Assembly (NCBI GenBank): GCA_028279595.1
Contig: JANQNK010000020.1
Coordinates: 310,001 to 374,000, forward strand
Length of the DNA stretch: 64,000 nt
Direction: 5' to 3'
Source of the DNA: Thermoplasmatota archaeon
GTDB taxonomy: Archaea; Thermoplasmatota; JAKEGO01
A program made the translations under genes and the position numbers. Below the pieces are notes generated by a model. The model worked only from the letters and a program-made list of their open reading frames with translations. It did not search any database and was not told the origin of the DNA. The number at the start of each line of letters is the position of its first letter. Position 1 is the stretch's first letter. This document shows, one piece after another, positions 57,701-64,000 of this stretch.

Positions 57701-59420
57701 CATCGATGTTCTGCTCCGGGTCCACTGCGATCTTGATCTCGTAGGTCCCGCTCGCCTTCGGGCGCCAATCGTACTTGACGGTCCTCCGGTCGCCTCCCCC
57801 GCCGGGTCCTATGGTCTTGCTCTTGATCGGGTCGCCGTTCACGATGAGGTGGACCTTGACCGAGTCAGCTTCCTTTCCGCCGGAGTTCTCGATGATGGCC
57901 GTGATGTTGACCGGGGATCCCTCCTCCGTCGTCGGCGGGTCTATCTCGATGTCGACCGGCCTGAGGTCGGCGATGTCGTGCGTGAACAGAAGGCTACCAG
58001 CCAGCAGCTCGCAGTAGAGGTCGTTGCCCATGTTGAAGACCGCCGGCTGGGCCCACAGCCTGTAGGGCAGGTCGTCCTCGAAAAGCAGGTCCCCGTTGTC
58101 ACCGTCAAGGACGAATAGCGTGTTGCTCTGTGCGCCCACGATGTCCTTGGTCCCATCCCCGTCGACGTCGATGAGTACAGGCGACGACACGGCACGCCCC
58201 TCGTCGAACGAGCTTCCCGAATAGTAGTTCAGGGTCTCCCTCCAGATCATGTCGCCATCCTCGCCGGCCCAGACGGTGACGTCGACGTTGTAGTCCTGGA
58301 TGCTCCGGTCCCATGCGATGACAGCGACCTCGAGGTCCCCGTCGCCGTCCAGGTCGCTCCCCGCCGGAGTGGCCTCGAGCTGTCCGTCGATGTCGCCGCT
58401 CACGGCGGTCGTCCACATGAGGTCCATCTCGTCGTCGTAGGCATAGAGGACGCCGTTGTTGGCGCTGTCCTGGAACGGTATCGGGAAGATCACCTCCTTT
58501 CCGTTGGAGGCGTTCTTGTCGAGGTCGAGCACCGTCGGACTGGGCGGGATGTGGCCCGATCCCGCGTAATCGGTCATCGTCTTCGACTCCGAGAACTTCT
58601 CGAAGCCGGATTTGGCGTTGAACCTGTAGAAGTATATCATCTCGCCGGTCCAGTCGACGGAGGTGGCGACGATGTCGTTGCTGGACCCGCTTGGCATGGC
58701 CGCGGGGGTCGAGACGTCCTCGCCGTCGAGCTCGAGGCTCCAGACCTCGTCCTTGTTCCACGCCTTAACTACGAATAATGTGTCCCCGGCGCCGATGGCG
58801 ATCACGTCGCCGACGTCCTGCACGGACATCATGGTCGGGTTGGAGTAGTTTATGGGCAGATTGAGGTTCTTCCGCCATAGCCGGTCGTCCTGATGGTTGC
58901 TGGAGGACCAGCTGAAATCGTCACCGTCATACATGATGTAAGGGGTGTAGGCGTAGAGCGTACCCTTGTCGTTCTCGTCCGTCGTGCCGAACACGATGTC
59001 CTGCGTCCCATCGTCGTCGACGTCCGCCACGAGGGGGCCCGAGACGAACATATCATTGTCGGTCCCGTTCCCGTCGATCTCGTCCACGTCGAGGAGCCAC
59101 ATGGTGTCGCCGGACCGTCCGTCGACTATGTACAGGAATCCGCCGACGCCGTAGGCGACGTGGAATGGCTGGACCCCGGACGCGTCGGACCCGTTGATGA
59201 AATCGATGTTGTCGGTGAAGTTGCCCTGGGCGACGGCAAGCCCCGATACGGGGTCGTCCTTGTCCCAGAGCTCGACCGGTTCGGGGATCGAGGTCTCGAC
59301 CGAGGCGGTGGAGGTGTGCCTGCTGTCATGTCCGAAACCGGGCCAATCGACGTCGTCGATGGCCACGACCGAGGGTATCGCTGTGATCGCGAGTATCATG
59401 ATGATGACGGTCCACCGCAT
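54762..59420 (-). CDS. Large anchored surface protein: beta-propeller plus CARDB/Ig-like domains
   Basis: 1552 residues. Signal peptide (1-20), then a PQQ/FG-GAP-type beta-propeller (about 25-490) with repeated DxDGDG loops (VADVDDDGTQDIVFG, SDLDGDGDLEVAVIA, IDVDGDGTKDIVGA) that probably bind calcium. From about 500 to 1450 there are several CARDB-type and Ig-like domains, each ending in patterns such as DPEQNIDESDESNN, DPDDEIDEDNEDNN and DPDDEVNESSERNN. One membrane helix (about 1472-1492) precedes a charged cytoplasmic tail of 60 residues rich in Glu/Lys. Many N-glycosylation sequons. Probably a cell-surface binding protein. It is convergent with the archaeosortase-like gene across 43 bp. 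Confidence 0.88.
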   Translation of the reverse strand: MRWTVIIMILAITAIPSVVAIDDVDWPGFGHDSRHTSTASVETSIPEPVELWDKDDPVSGLAVAQGNFTDNIDFINGSDASGVQPFHVAYGVGGFLYIVDGRSGDTMWLLDVDEIDGNGTDNDMFVSGPLVADVDDDGTQDIVFGTTDENDKGTLYAYTPYIMYDGDDFSWSSSNHQDDRLWRKNLNLPINYSNPTMMSVQDVGDVIAIGAGDTLFVVKAWNKDEVWSLELDGEDVSTPAAMPSGSSNDIVATSVDWTGEMIYFYRFNAKSGFEKFSESKTMTDYAGSGHIPPSPTVLDLDKNASNGKEVIFPIPFQDSANNGVLYAYDDEMDLMWTTAVSGDIDGQLEATPAGSDLDGDGDLEVAVIAWDRSIQDYNVDVTVWAGEDGDMIWRETLNYYSGSSFDEGRAVSSPVLIDVDGDGTKDIVGAQSNTLFVLDGDNGDLLFEDDLPYRLWAQPAVFNMGNDLYCELLAGSLLFTHDIADLRPVDIEIDPPTTEEGSPVNITAIIENSGGKEADSVKVHLIVNGDPIKSKTIGPGGGGDRRTVKYDWRPKASGTYEIKIAVDPEQNIDESDESNNNMTTTIDVSQVLYINVTPLNASVDPEGSVDLTVDLENRGSEQVNVNLSAVGPVDWTTDLDDDHVDIPSGGNATVNLTITPDQSYVSGLYNITVSAETALLNKNETAFVFLDPTYDMRFGSNISGGIPSNQTGNFTLVLFNDGNAPDNATIVVDAPGAWEGEAQQPVVTVGAFSSAEVVIDVTAPDIDEGTETIGVEAQFSSGTTDATIDIEIQVPDFEAESIRFYREDGVRVGPGTSKHPIAGRETRISLSAYSGGEIGGWTPVTLLIDDVETETKDAFMQLGESTLVNFTVTFEGDANITVAIDPKDDVHEVHESDNNISVTVETIPSNTDAEYHVIGTVYQPGGSEPAPKAHVNITVVRTATEIKFQADEDGEFDIDLSEVISSYREGEVLRIYASDGINRTTEQVEVIVFSEDGPWVGAIELNFSQYYFYMEIEGDDLQYADNGDEVEFDFTVVNEDDRENNITFQIIGYASWPDAFITDDGDEVDGVSLPASGSVDLVMHIPVYDEAESDSEPYSILLNGRSERGEDRPPIELLFNVVVVHRSELTFTKAPDARHFTPNGTVVPSEFSCDNDGNGDEELSVTVETDLSGNWSFELVLEDSYESQNFTRDDDIEWLLLYGDSLDWTFTPYIPDGTSLGDHWFNLTIEALNATYNASIKVRVQAADLTVVTVYSDEMLQVDSTIEVTVLVRNSGNLAVLFDITFDSEYTGGNAIDESSDQERTFVAGGTDHQWTVFWVPRETGSHRITVAVDPDDEIDEDNEDNNDYSVTLRVVEEQPDFNVTYIDVLSDPVVDSEVEIQVTVENSGVVDSEYVDVVLVDSATDEQLDSDRIKLEAGESDTISLYWTPRKAGAYDLEAIVDPDDEVNESSERNNKRGIRLDVEEAEEDGTSNLTSLAILAVAVVILALLFGRRHITLPKIKAKAAEKEAAKDGETAEGEGEPAEKEKDGEAGDEVLEIDDSGIVIVGEDD

Positions 59421-59511
59421 TCCTTCACCGCACCCTCTATTGCCATTTACCTCTTAAATTATTTCTCTATGGGTTTGGACGGTTGTGACCCTTCTCATCC
59501 GATGTCCCGGG

Positions 59512-60483
59512 CTAACGGAATATCATCATCGCGTCGCCGAAGCTGTAGAACCTGTACCTCTCATTGACGGCGGTCTCGTATGCCGTCCTCAGCCTGTCCC
59601 ATCCCGCGATGGCCGCGGTCATCAGGATCGGCGCTGAACGCGGCAGGTGGAAGTTCGTCAGGAACATGTCTATCGGGGCGCTGAACTCGTAGCCGGGATA
59701 GATGAACACGTCCGCCGAACCCTGCCGTTTCCCGGTGCTCAATGCCGTTTCCAAGGCCCTCACGGAGGACGTGCCGACGCATACGAGCCGGTCACACCCC
59801 GAAACGGCGTCCAGGACACCCTCATTGATCTCGTACTCCTCGGCCTGCATCACGTGGTCCTCTACCATCTCGGACCTCACCGGAGTGAACGTGCCTGGTC
59901 CGATATGGAGCGTGATGACCCCTATCTCGACGCCCTTCTCCCTCAATTTTCCAAGGATCCCGTCCGTGAAGTGCAATCCAGCCGTCGGTGCGGCGATGCT
60001 GCCAGGCCTTTCAGCGTAGACGGTCTGGTATCCGCCGGCCCCGTCGTCGGTGTGTATGTACGGCGGCAGGGGAACGTTCCCGAGGGACTCCAGCGAACTC
60101 ATGTCAATGGCTGGTTCCGTACGGACGGTCCATTCGTCCCCTTCCTTCCCGACGATCTCGAACCTGATGTCCTCGATGGACCCCGTCGCACCGATCCGCG
60201 GCCGACCCTTGATGAGGGCCGTCCAGGCGTCTCCGGTCCTCCTGTGGAGCAGGAATTCCAAGCGTCCACCGGAGTCCTTCGTCCCCTCCAGCCTGGCAGG
60301 CACTACCCTGGTGTCATTGATGATGACAAGGTCTCCGCTGTCCAGCAGGTCTACGATGTCCCTGAAAACTAGGTGTTGGATCCCGTCATCGACCACCATA
60401 AGCCTGGATGAGTCCCTCGGGGACGCCGGAGTCTGAGCTATGAACTCCTCCGGTAAATGGTACGTGAACCTATCTACTTCCAT
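59512..60483 (-). CDS. queA: S-adenosylmethionine:tRNA ribosyltransferase-isomerase (QueA)
   Basis: 323 residues. Typical QueA sequence throughout: FTYHLPEEFIAQTPASPRDSSRLMVV-like start, DLVIINDTRVVPARL, PLPPYI, PGSIAAPTAGLHFT, TLHIGPGTFTPVR, VGTSSVRALE, and FLTNFHLPRSAPILM. QueA moves the ribosyl part of SAM onto 7-aminomethyl-7-deazaguanine in tRNA to make epoxyqueuosine, a bacterial step. Archaea normally place archaeosine in tRNA, so a full-length QueA here is unexpected and suggests gene transfer or a different use. No tgt, queG or queH is adjacent. Its start has no strong ribosome-binding site. Confidence 0.95.
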   Translation of the reverse strand: MEVDRFTYHLPEEFIAQTPASPRDSSRLMVVDDGIQHLVFRDIVDLLDSGDLVIINDTRVVPARLEGTKDSGGRLEFLLHRRTGDAWTALIKGRPRIGATGSIEDIRFEIVGKEGDEWTVRTEPAIDMSSLESLGNVPLPPYIHTDDGAGGYQTVYAERPGSIAAPTAGLHFTDGILGKLREKGVEIGVITLHIGPGTFTPVRSEMVEDHVMQAEEYEINEGVLDAVSGCDRLVCVGTSSVRALETALSTGKRQGSADVFIYPGYEFSAPIDMFLTNFHLPRSAPILMTAAIAGWDRLRTAYETAVNERYRFYSFGDAMMIFR

Positions 60484-60529
60484 CTGTCCGAACGACCCTG
60501 GTCAGCAGATGACGGGATTGGCCGCCTGT

Positions 60530-60748
60530 CTACTTCTTCATTATCTTCATCCAGCCGTTGCTCTCGTAGATCGCGAGGTTCCTCTCACTCATGAAGGATT
60601 CGAACTCGCCCCACGAGATCTCCTCGAGACGCGCGTTGTTCCCGCGCGTGAACTGGATTCCGTCGGTCCCCTTGACCCTGCCGGGTTTCAGTCCCTTCTT
60701 CTGGCAGATGTCCTTTGCGTTCTCGAGCGATATTATCTCCATAGCCAT
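60530..60748 (-). CDS. Small conserved-looking cytoplasmic protein of unknown function
   Basis: 72 residues with a compact fold: IISLENAKDICQKKGLKPGR, then GIQFTRGNNARLEEISWGEF and ESFMSERNLAIYESNGWMKI. A single cysteine, many charged residues, no membrane segment. GAGGAGGTAA six bases before ATG 60748 is the strongest ribosome-binding site in the window, and AGATTTAAATC (60797-60807) is a good TATA box, so the gene is certainly expressed and probably abundantly. It might bind nucleic acid, but I recognise no family. Confidence 0.8.
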   Translation of the reverse strand: MAMEIISLENAKDICQKKGLKPGRVKGTDGIQFTRGNNARLEEISWGEFESFMSERNLAIYESNGWMKIMKK

Positions 60749-61195
60749 ACTCTTACCTCCTCTGTGTCTTATGACTGGCTACGTAATGCGGAACAGGGGA
60801 TTTAAATCTTCCGATGACTGGCCCCCCTAAATTCGACGTTCGGGAACTCTTAATTAACGGGGTCCAGGGAGGTACGAATTATGTCGAAATGAGGGTTTGT
60901 TATTTAAAAAAGACCCGGAAAACGGCTTAATTACGGTACTGGCCCACTCTTAATTACGAAATGACGGGCCTCGAAATGCCCGATCCCGGTATCGATCCAG
61001 CAAAACCATCGGTCTCGATCCGAGAATCGGACCCGAGGACCTCTGATGGACCATGATATCGGGCTGTCGTTCCACCCTCGTTCCGGCGGTTCCGTAGGAT
61101 CGGCCCGGCCTTTTTATAGCCAAGGGCCGTCCGGTTTCCGTGGAAAGGTATATTTAGAGGGTCCTCTTTCATACGGCCGATAAGGAGAGATACGT
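60749..61195. other. 447-bp intergenic region with AT-rich repeats and promoters
   Basis: It holds the promoter of the small gene at 60530 (minus) and those of psmA (GGTATATTTAG at 61147-61157; CTTTTTATAG near 61110). In between are two copies of ACTCTTAATTA exactly 100 bp apart (60846-60856 and 60946-60956), a related GCTTAATTACGG (60925-60936), a TATA-like GTTATTTAAAAAAG (60899-60912), and a small hairpin TCTCG-ATC-CGAGA (61013-61025). I see no protein-coding frame with a convincing start, and no recognised RNA. Confidence 0.5.
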
Positions 61196-61912
61196 ATGAT
61201 GCAAGGAGGTCAGATGGCATATGACAGGGCGATCACGGTTTTCTCGCCCGACGGCCGCCTGTTCCAGGTGGAGTATGCCAGGGAGGCCGTGAAGAGAGGA
61301 ACCACCACGGTCGGCCTGAAGTACGACAAGGGAGTCGTCCTGATAATCGACAAGAGGATCACAAGCAATCTCATCGAGCCCCATTCGATCGAGAAGATGT
61401 TCCAGATCGACAACACCGTCGGATGCGCGACATCCGGTCTCGTGGCCGACGCCCGCGTGCTCGTGGAGCGCGCCAGGGTCGTGTGCCAGGTGAACAAGAT
61501 CAGGTACAACGAGGAGATACCGGTCGAGATGCTCGTCAAGGAGATCTGCGACTTCAAACAGTCCTACACCCAGTACGGTGGTGTCCGACCGTTCGGTATC
61601 GCGCTGCTCATAGGCGGCGTGGACCCCGACGGTACCGTGCACCTGTACGAGACGGACCCGAGCGGTGCCATGATGGCCTACAAGGCCGGCAGCATCGGGG
61701 CCGCCCGCAACAACGTCCTCGCGATATTCGAGGAGAAGTACAAGGACGGCATGTCCCGGGACGACGCGATAATGCTTGGGCTGGGCGCCCTGAAGGAGTC
61801 CACCGAGGCCGAAATGAACGCTGAGGCCGTTGAGATAGGCCTCGTCGAGGTCGACGGTGAGTTCAGGAAGATCACGAACGGGGAGGTCCAGACCTACCTC
61901 GATAGACTGTGA
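61196..61912 (+). CDS. psmA: Proteasome subunit alpha
   Basis: 238 residues. MAYDRAITVFSPDGRLFQVE and YAREAVKRGTTTVGLK are the signature of the archaeal 20S alpha subunit; there is no N-terminal threonine nucleophile, as expected for alpha. Alpha rings form the gate of the proteasome. ATG 61196 has AAGGAGAG upstream; a second good site, AGGAGGT, precedes ATG 61214, so translation from residue 7 is also possible, but the Gly/Gln-rich N-terminal tail is typical of the gate and supports the longer form. First gene of the psmA–sbds–rrp4–rrp41 cluster common to Euryarchaeota. Confidence 0.97.
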   Translation: MMQGGQMAYDRAITVFSPDGRLFQVEYAREAVKRGTTTVGLKYDKGVVLIIDKRITSNLIEPHSIEKMFQIDNTVGCATSGLVADARVLVERARVVCQVNKIRYNEEIPVEMLVKEICDFKQSYTQYGGVRPFGIALLIGGVDPDGTVHLYETDPSGAMMAYKAGSIGAARNNVLAIFEEKYKDGMSRDDAIMLGLGALKESTEAEMNAEAVEIGLVEVDGEFRKITNGEVQTYLDRL

Positions 61913-61932
61913 TCGTTCAAGGGGGTGCCTGA

Positions 61933-62661
61933 ATGGTTCTGAGACCCGGTCGAGACAAGGAGTCAGGTGGACCTCTGGACGAGGCCGTCATAGCCCGTTT
62001 CGATTCCTCCGGCGAGCGCTTCGAGGTGCTCGTCGACCCCGACCTTGCGAAGGACCTCATCGAGGGTTCCGACGTGGACCTCGAGAAGGTCCTTGCGGTC
62101 GATGCCATCTTCAAGGACGTGAAGAAGGGGGACCGCGCCTCCTCCGAGGCCCTCAACAAGATATTCGAGACGGAGGAGTTCCTCGTCGTCGCAGAGCGGA
62201 TCATCCGCGAGGGAGAGATCCATCTCACAACGAAGCAGAGGCGCGAGATGCTCGAGCAGAAGAGGAAGCAGATCGTCACCTACATCACGAGGAACGCGAT
62301 CAACCCGAGGACCATGACCCCTCACCCGCCGCAGCGGATCGAGAACGCGATCTCGGAGGCGAAGGTGCAGATCGATCCCTTCAAACCCGTGGAGACGCAG
62401 ATCGACGCGGTGATGTCCGGGATATCGCCACTTCTACCGATCAAGATCGAATCGCTGACCATCGCGGTCAAGCTCCCGGCCGAGGACGCGGCACGCGTTT
62501 ACGGCGACATGAGGGAGTACGGCGACGTGCAGCGCGAGGAGTGGCAGAAGGACGGCTCGTGGGTCGGACTCGTCAAGATTCCAGCCGGGGTCCAGGACGA
62601 GTTCTTCGACAGGCTGAACAGCCGGACCAAGGGCAGCGTCGAGACCAAGATCATACGTTAA
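61933..62661 (+). CDS. sbds: Ribosome maturation protein SBDS (Sdo1)
   Basis: 242 residues. RFDSSGERFEVLVDPDLAKD, VLAVDAIFKDVKKGDRAS and the FETEEFLVVAERIIREGEIH stretch belong to the N-terminal FYSH domain; a three-helix domain with QRREMLEQKRKQIVTYI and RNAINPRTMTPHPPQRIENA, and a ferredoxin-like C-terminal domain (SLTIAVKLPAEDAARVYGDM) follow. SBDS helps release the anti-association factor aIF6 from the large ribosomal subunit. GGGGGTG precedes ATG 61933. It stands between psmA and rrp4, the usual archaeal order. Confidence 0.96.
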   Translation: MVLRPGRDKESGGPLDEAVIARFDSSGERFEVLVDPDLAKDLIEGSDVDLEKVLAVDAIFKDVKKGDRASSEALNKIFETEEFLVVAERIIREGEIHLTTKQRREMLEQKRKQIVTYITRNAINPRTMTPHPPQRIENAISEAKVQIDPFKPVETQIDAVMSGISPLLPIKIESLTIAVKLPAEDAARVYGDMREYGDVQREEWQKDGSWVGLVKIPAGVQDEFFDRLNSRTKGSVETKIIR

Positions 62662-62766
62662 TGTCAATGATGAAATGTTGAATGTTGAAATCTGGAAGAA
62701 AACTGAATATTGAAGATTTGAGGAATATTTGAACCGAACATATATTGGAGAAACGAAGGTGAATTT
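62662..62766. other. AT-rich spacer between sbds and rrp4
   Basis: 105 bp, strikingly AT-rich for this genome, with repeated TGAAATGTTGAATGTTGAAA-type words and GAATATT-type words, and TATATTGG near 62741-62750. It may hold an internal promoter for rrp4–rrp41. ATGATGA (62667-62673) and CTGA (62703-62706) resemble C and D boxes, but the C'/D' pair is not convincing. Confidence 0.35.
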
Positions 62767-63807
62767 ATGAGCAGAAGTAACAAGGATATAACCGTACCCG
62801 GGACCATCATGAACCCGCCGGGCGAGAAGATGCAGGCGGGCAACGGGACCTTCTGGAACGGACAGGACGTCGTCGCGAACATCGTCGGCCTCCGGAACCA
62901 GAGAGGGGCCTACATGAACCTGATCCCCATGGGGGGCAGGTACGTCCCCCAACCGAGGAAGAACGACCTCATCATCGGGATCATAACCGATACCGCCCCG
63001 AGCTACTGGACCGTGGACATCAACTCGCCGTACACGGCGATGCTCCACGTGAACGACTGCCCCTGGAAGGTGGATTTCGGAGAGACCGTCCGGTACCTAA
63101 ACAACGGCGACGTGATAATCGCGAAGATATCGGAGGTCGGAGAGCTCCGGAAGGTCTACGTCTCGTTGAAGGAGAAGGGCCTCAGGAGACTGGAATCGGG
63201 TCACATCATCACCATGTCGCCGTCGAAGGTGCCCAGGGTGATCGGCAAGAAGGGCTCGATGCTCTCGATGCTGAAGGCCTACACCAACTGCAGGATATTC
63301 GTGGGCCAGAACGGCCGCCTGTGGGTGGATGGCAAGCACGAGAACATCCTGGTACTCGAGGAGGCCGTCAATCGCATCGAGGCGATGTCGCACATGCCCG
63401 GCCTGACCACGGAGATCGAGGCGTTCCTGAAGTCCCGGCTAGGAGAGCCCTCGGGCGACTACAGGGAGCACGACGACCGCCGCGGCGACCGCAGGGACGA
63501 CAGGCGCGATCGCAGGGACGACAGGCGTGACAGAAGGGACGAGCGCCCCCGAGAGGAGGCAAAGCCCGAGCCGGTCGAGGAGCCCAAGGAAGAGCCGGTC
63601 GAGGAGACAGACGAGCCGGCACCCGTCGAGGAGCCAGCTGCAGAGACCGTCGAGGATACCGTCGAAGAGGCACCCGCCGAGGAGACGACTGAAGAACCGG
63701 TCATTTCCATAGTCGGCGCGGACGGCGAACCCGCAGATGACATTAGCGAAGACATCAAAGAAGAAAGTGAAGTGAAAGAAGTGATTTTCGAAGAGGAAGG
63801 TGATTGA
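62767..63807 (+). CDS. rrp4: Exosome RNA-binding subunit Rrp4 with long RD/EP-rich tail
   Basis: 346 residues; archaeal Rrp4 is normally about 230-260. The N-terminal domain ([14 protein letters not shown]), an S1 domain (about 60-140, [17 protein letters not shown]) and a KH domain (about 150-220, [18 protein letters not shown]) are complete. The extra C-terminal part has an Arg/Asp stretch (about 230-262, repeated [12 protein letters not shown] units) and then an acidic Glu/Pro/Val tail (about 265-346). Rrp4 forms the RNA-binding cap of the exosome. The tail may bind RNA or partners. Its ATG 62767 is preceded by GAAGGTGAATTT and an AT-rich spacer; rrp41 starts 2 bp after the stop. Confidence 0.94.
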   Translation: MSRSNKDITVPGTIMNPPGEKMQAGNGTFWNGQDVVANIVGLRNQRGAYMNLIPMGGRYVPQPRKNDLIIGIITDTAPSYWTVDINSPYTAMLHVNDCPWKVDFGETVRYLNNGDVIIAKISEVGELRKVYVSLKEKGLRRLESGHIITMSPSKVPRVIGKKGSMLSMLKAYTNCRIFVGQNGRLWVDGKHENILVLEEAVNRIEAMSHMPGLTTEIEAFLKSRLGEPSGDYREHDDRRGDRRDDRRDRRDDRRDRRDERPREEAKPEPVEEPKEEPVEETDEPAPVEEPAAETVEDTVEEAPAEETTEEPVISIVGADGEPADDISEDIKEESEVKEVIFEEEGD

Positions 63808-63809
63808 AA

Positions 63810-64000
63810 ATGGGAGGAGGAGGAGAAGACCTGACCTTCATCGATGATGAGGGCAAGCGACTCGACGGGCGGAAGCCGAACGAGCTCCGACCGATCAAGA
63901 TGAAACTAGGCGGCGTACCCAACGCCGACGGCTCCGCTCTGGTGGAGTGGGGCGACAACAAGGTTATGGCTGCCTGCTACGGGCCAAGGGAACTTCACCC
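63810..64000 (+). CDS. rrp41: Exosome catalytic subunit Rrp41, 3' part beyond the window
   Basis: The first 63 residues are present: a Gly-rich start, [20 protein letters not shown] (the RNase PH family start with DGR) and [20 protein letters not shown]. Rrp41 is the phosphorolytic 3'-5' exoribonuclease of the archaeal exosome, paired with Rrp42. GGTGATT before ATG 63810 is the ribosome-binding site. The gene continues past the right edge. Confidence 0.95.
   Translation, partial: MGGGGEDLTFIDDEGKRLDGRKPNELRPIKMKLGGVPNADGSALVEWGDNKVMAACYGPRELH

Noticed and set aside
56004..58118. 704-codon open frame on the plus strand opposite the propeller/CARDB surface protein
   Set aside because: Its Val/Asp/Arg-rich composition with no domains is typical of an antisense frame in GC-rich DNA; the minus-strand protein has clear signal peptide and domains.

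Overview
The window is chromosomal DNA of an archaeon, most likely an uncultured member of the Thermoplasmatota; this placement is inferred from gene content, not from a marker-gene tree. Archaeal markers are an A-type ATPase operon, proteasome alpha subunit, SBDS–Rrp4–Rrp41 exosome genes, a Sec61-gamma-type SecE, an archaeal short triosephosphate isomerase, a geranylgeranyl reductase for ether lipids, and many TATA boxes 26-30 bp upstream of the ATG, which implies leaderless mRNAs. A heliorhodopsin, huge signal-peptide-bearing surface proteins and high GC fit this group. Genes are densely packed, often with ATGA overlaps. There is one tRNA gene and no rRNA, CRISPR array or transposase.

Layout. 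1-2.1 kb: AMMECR1 protein and two one-domain TadC-type membrane proteins. 2.2-2.4 kb: three 75-bp repeats, each a hairpin. 2.5-5 kb: class V aminotransferase, ferredoxin, geranylgeranyl reductase. 5-9 kb: an unknown helical protein coupled to a tandem AAA+ ATPase, then a small unknown gene. 9-20.3 kb: TrmB regulator, a 2296-residue beta-helix/VWA surface protein, SecE, a membrane protein with cytoplasmic zinc ribbons, TpiA and a winged-helix regulator. 20.4-20.6 kb: a candidate structured RNA. 20.7-28.5 kb: sulfotransferase, coiled-coil/SPFH pair, cation efflux protein, HtpX protease with an EF-hand, zinc-ribbon proteins, nitroreductase, methyltransferase. 28.6-34.3 kb: a TetR gene with a palindromic operator, followed by a 1676-residue surface protein with 13 Ig/PKD-like repeats. 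34.4-38.8 kb: small gene, heliorhodopsin, LEA2-like anchored protein and two small membrane proteins. 39-47.1 kb: tRNA-Val and the ATPase operon H-I-K-E-C-F-A-B, with a PKD domain fused to the K subunit. 47.4-53 kb: coiled-coil protein, RpiA, a CBS protein with a possible HPF-like tail, a basic unknown, HisS. 53-59.4 kb: secreted protein, archaeosortase-like protein, 1552-residue propeller/CARDB surface protein. 59.5-64 kb: QueA, a small conserved protein, PsmA, SBDS, Rrp4 and the start of Rrp41.

Two themes stand out. One is cell-surface construction: giant anchored proteins, a predicted sorting enzyme, SecE, a HtpX-type protease, and an ATPase ring carrying an extracellular PKD domain. The other is central RNA and protein turnover (exosome, SBDS, proteasome, possible ribosome hibernation factor). 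The observations most worth following are the PKD–ATPase K fusion, the heliorhodopsin, the candidate RNA at 20.45-20.58 kb, the 75-bp hairpin repeats, the AAA+/helical-protein pair and the duplicated tRNA-Val 3' end.
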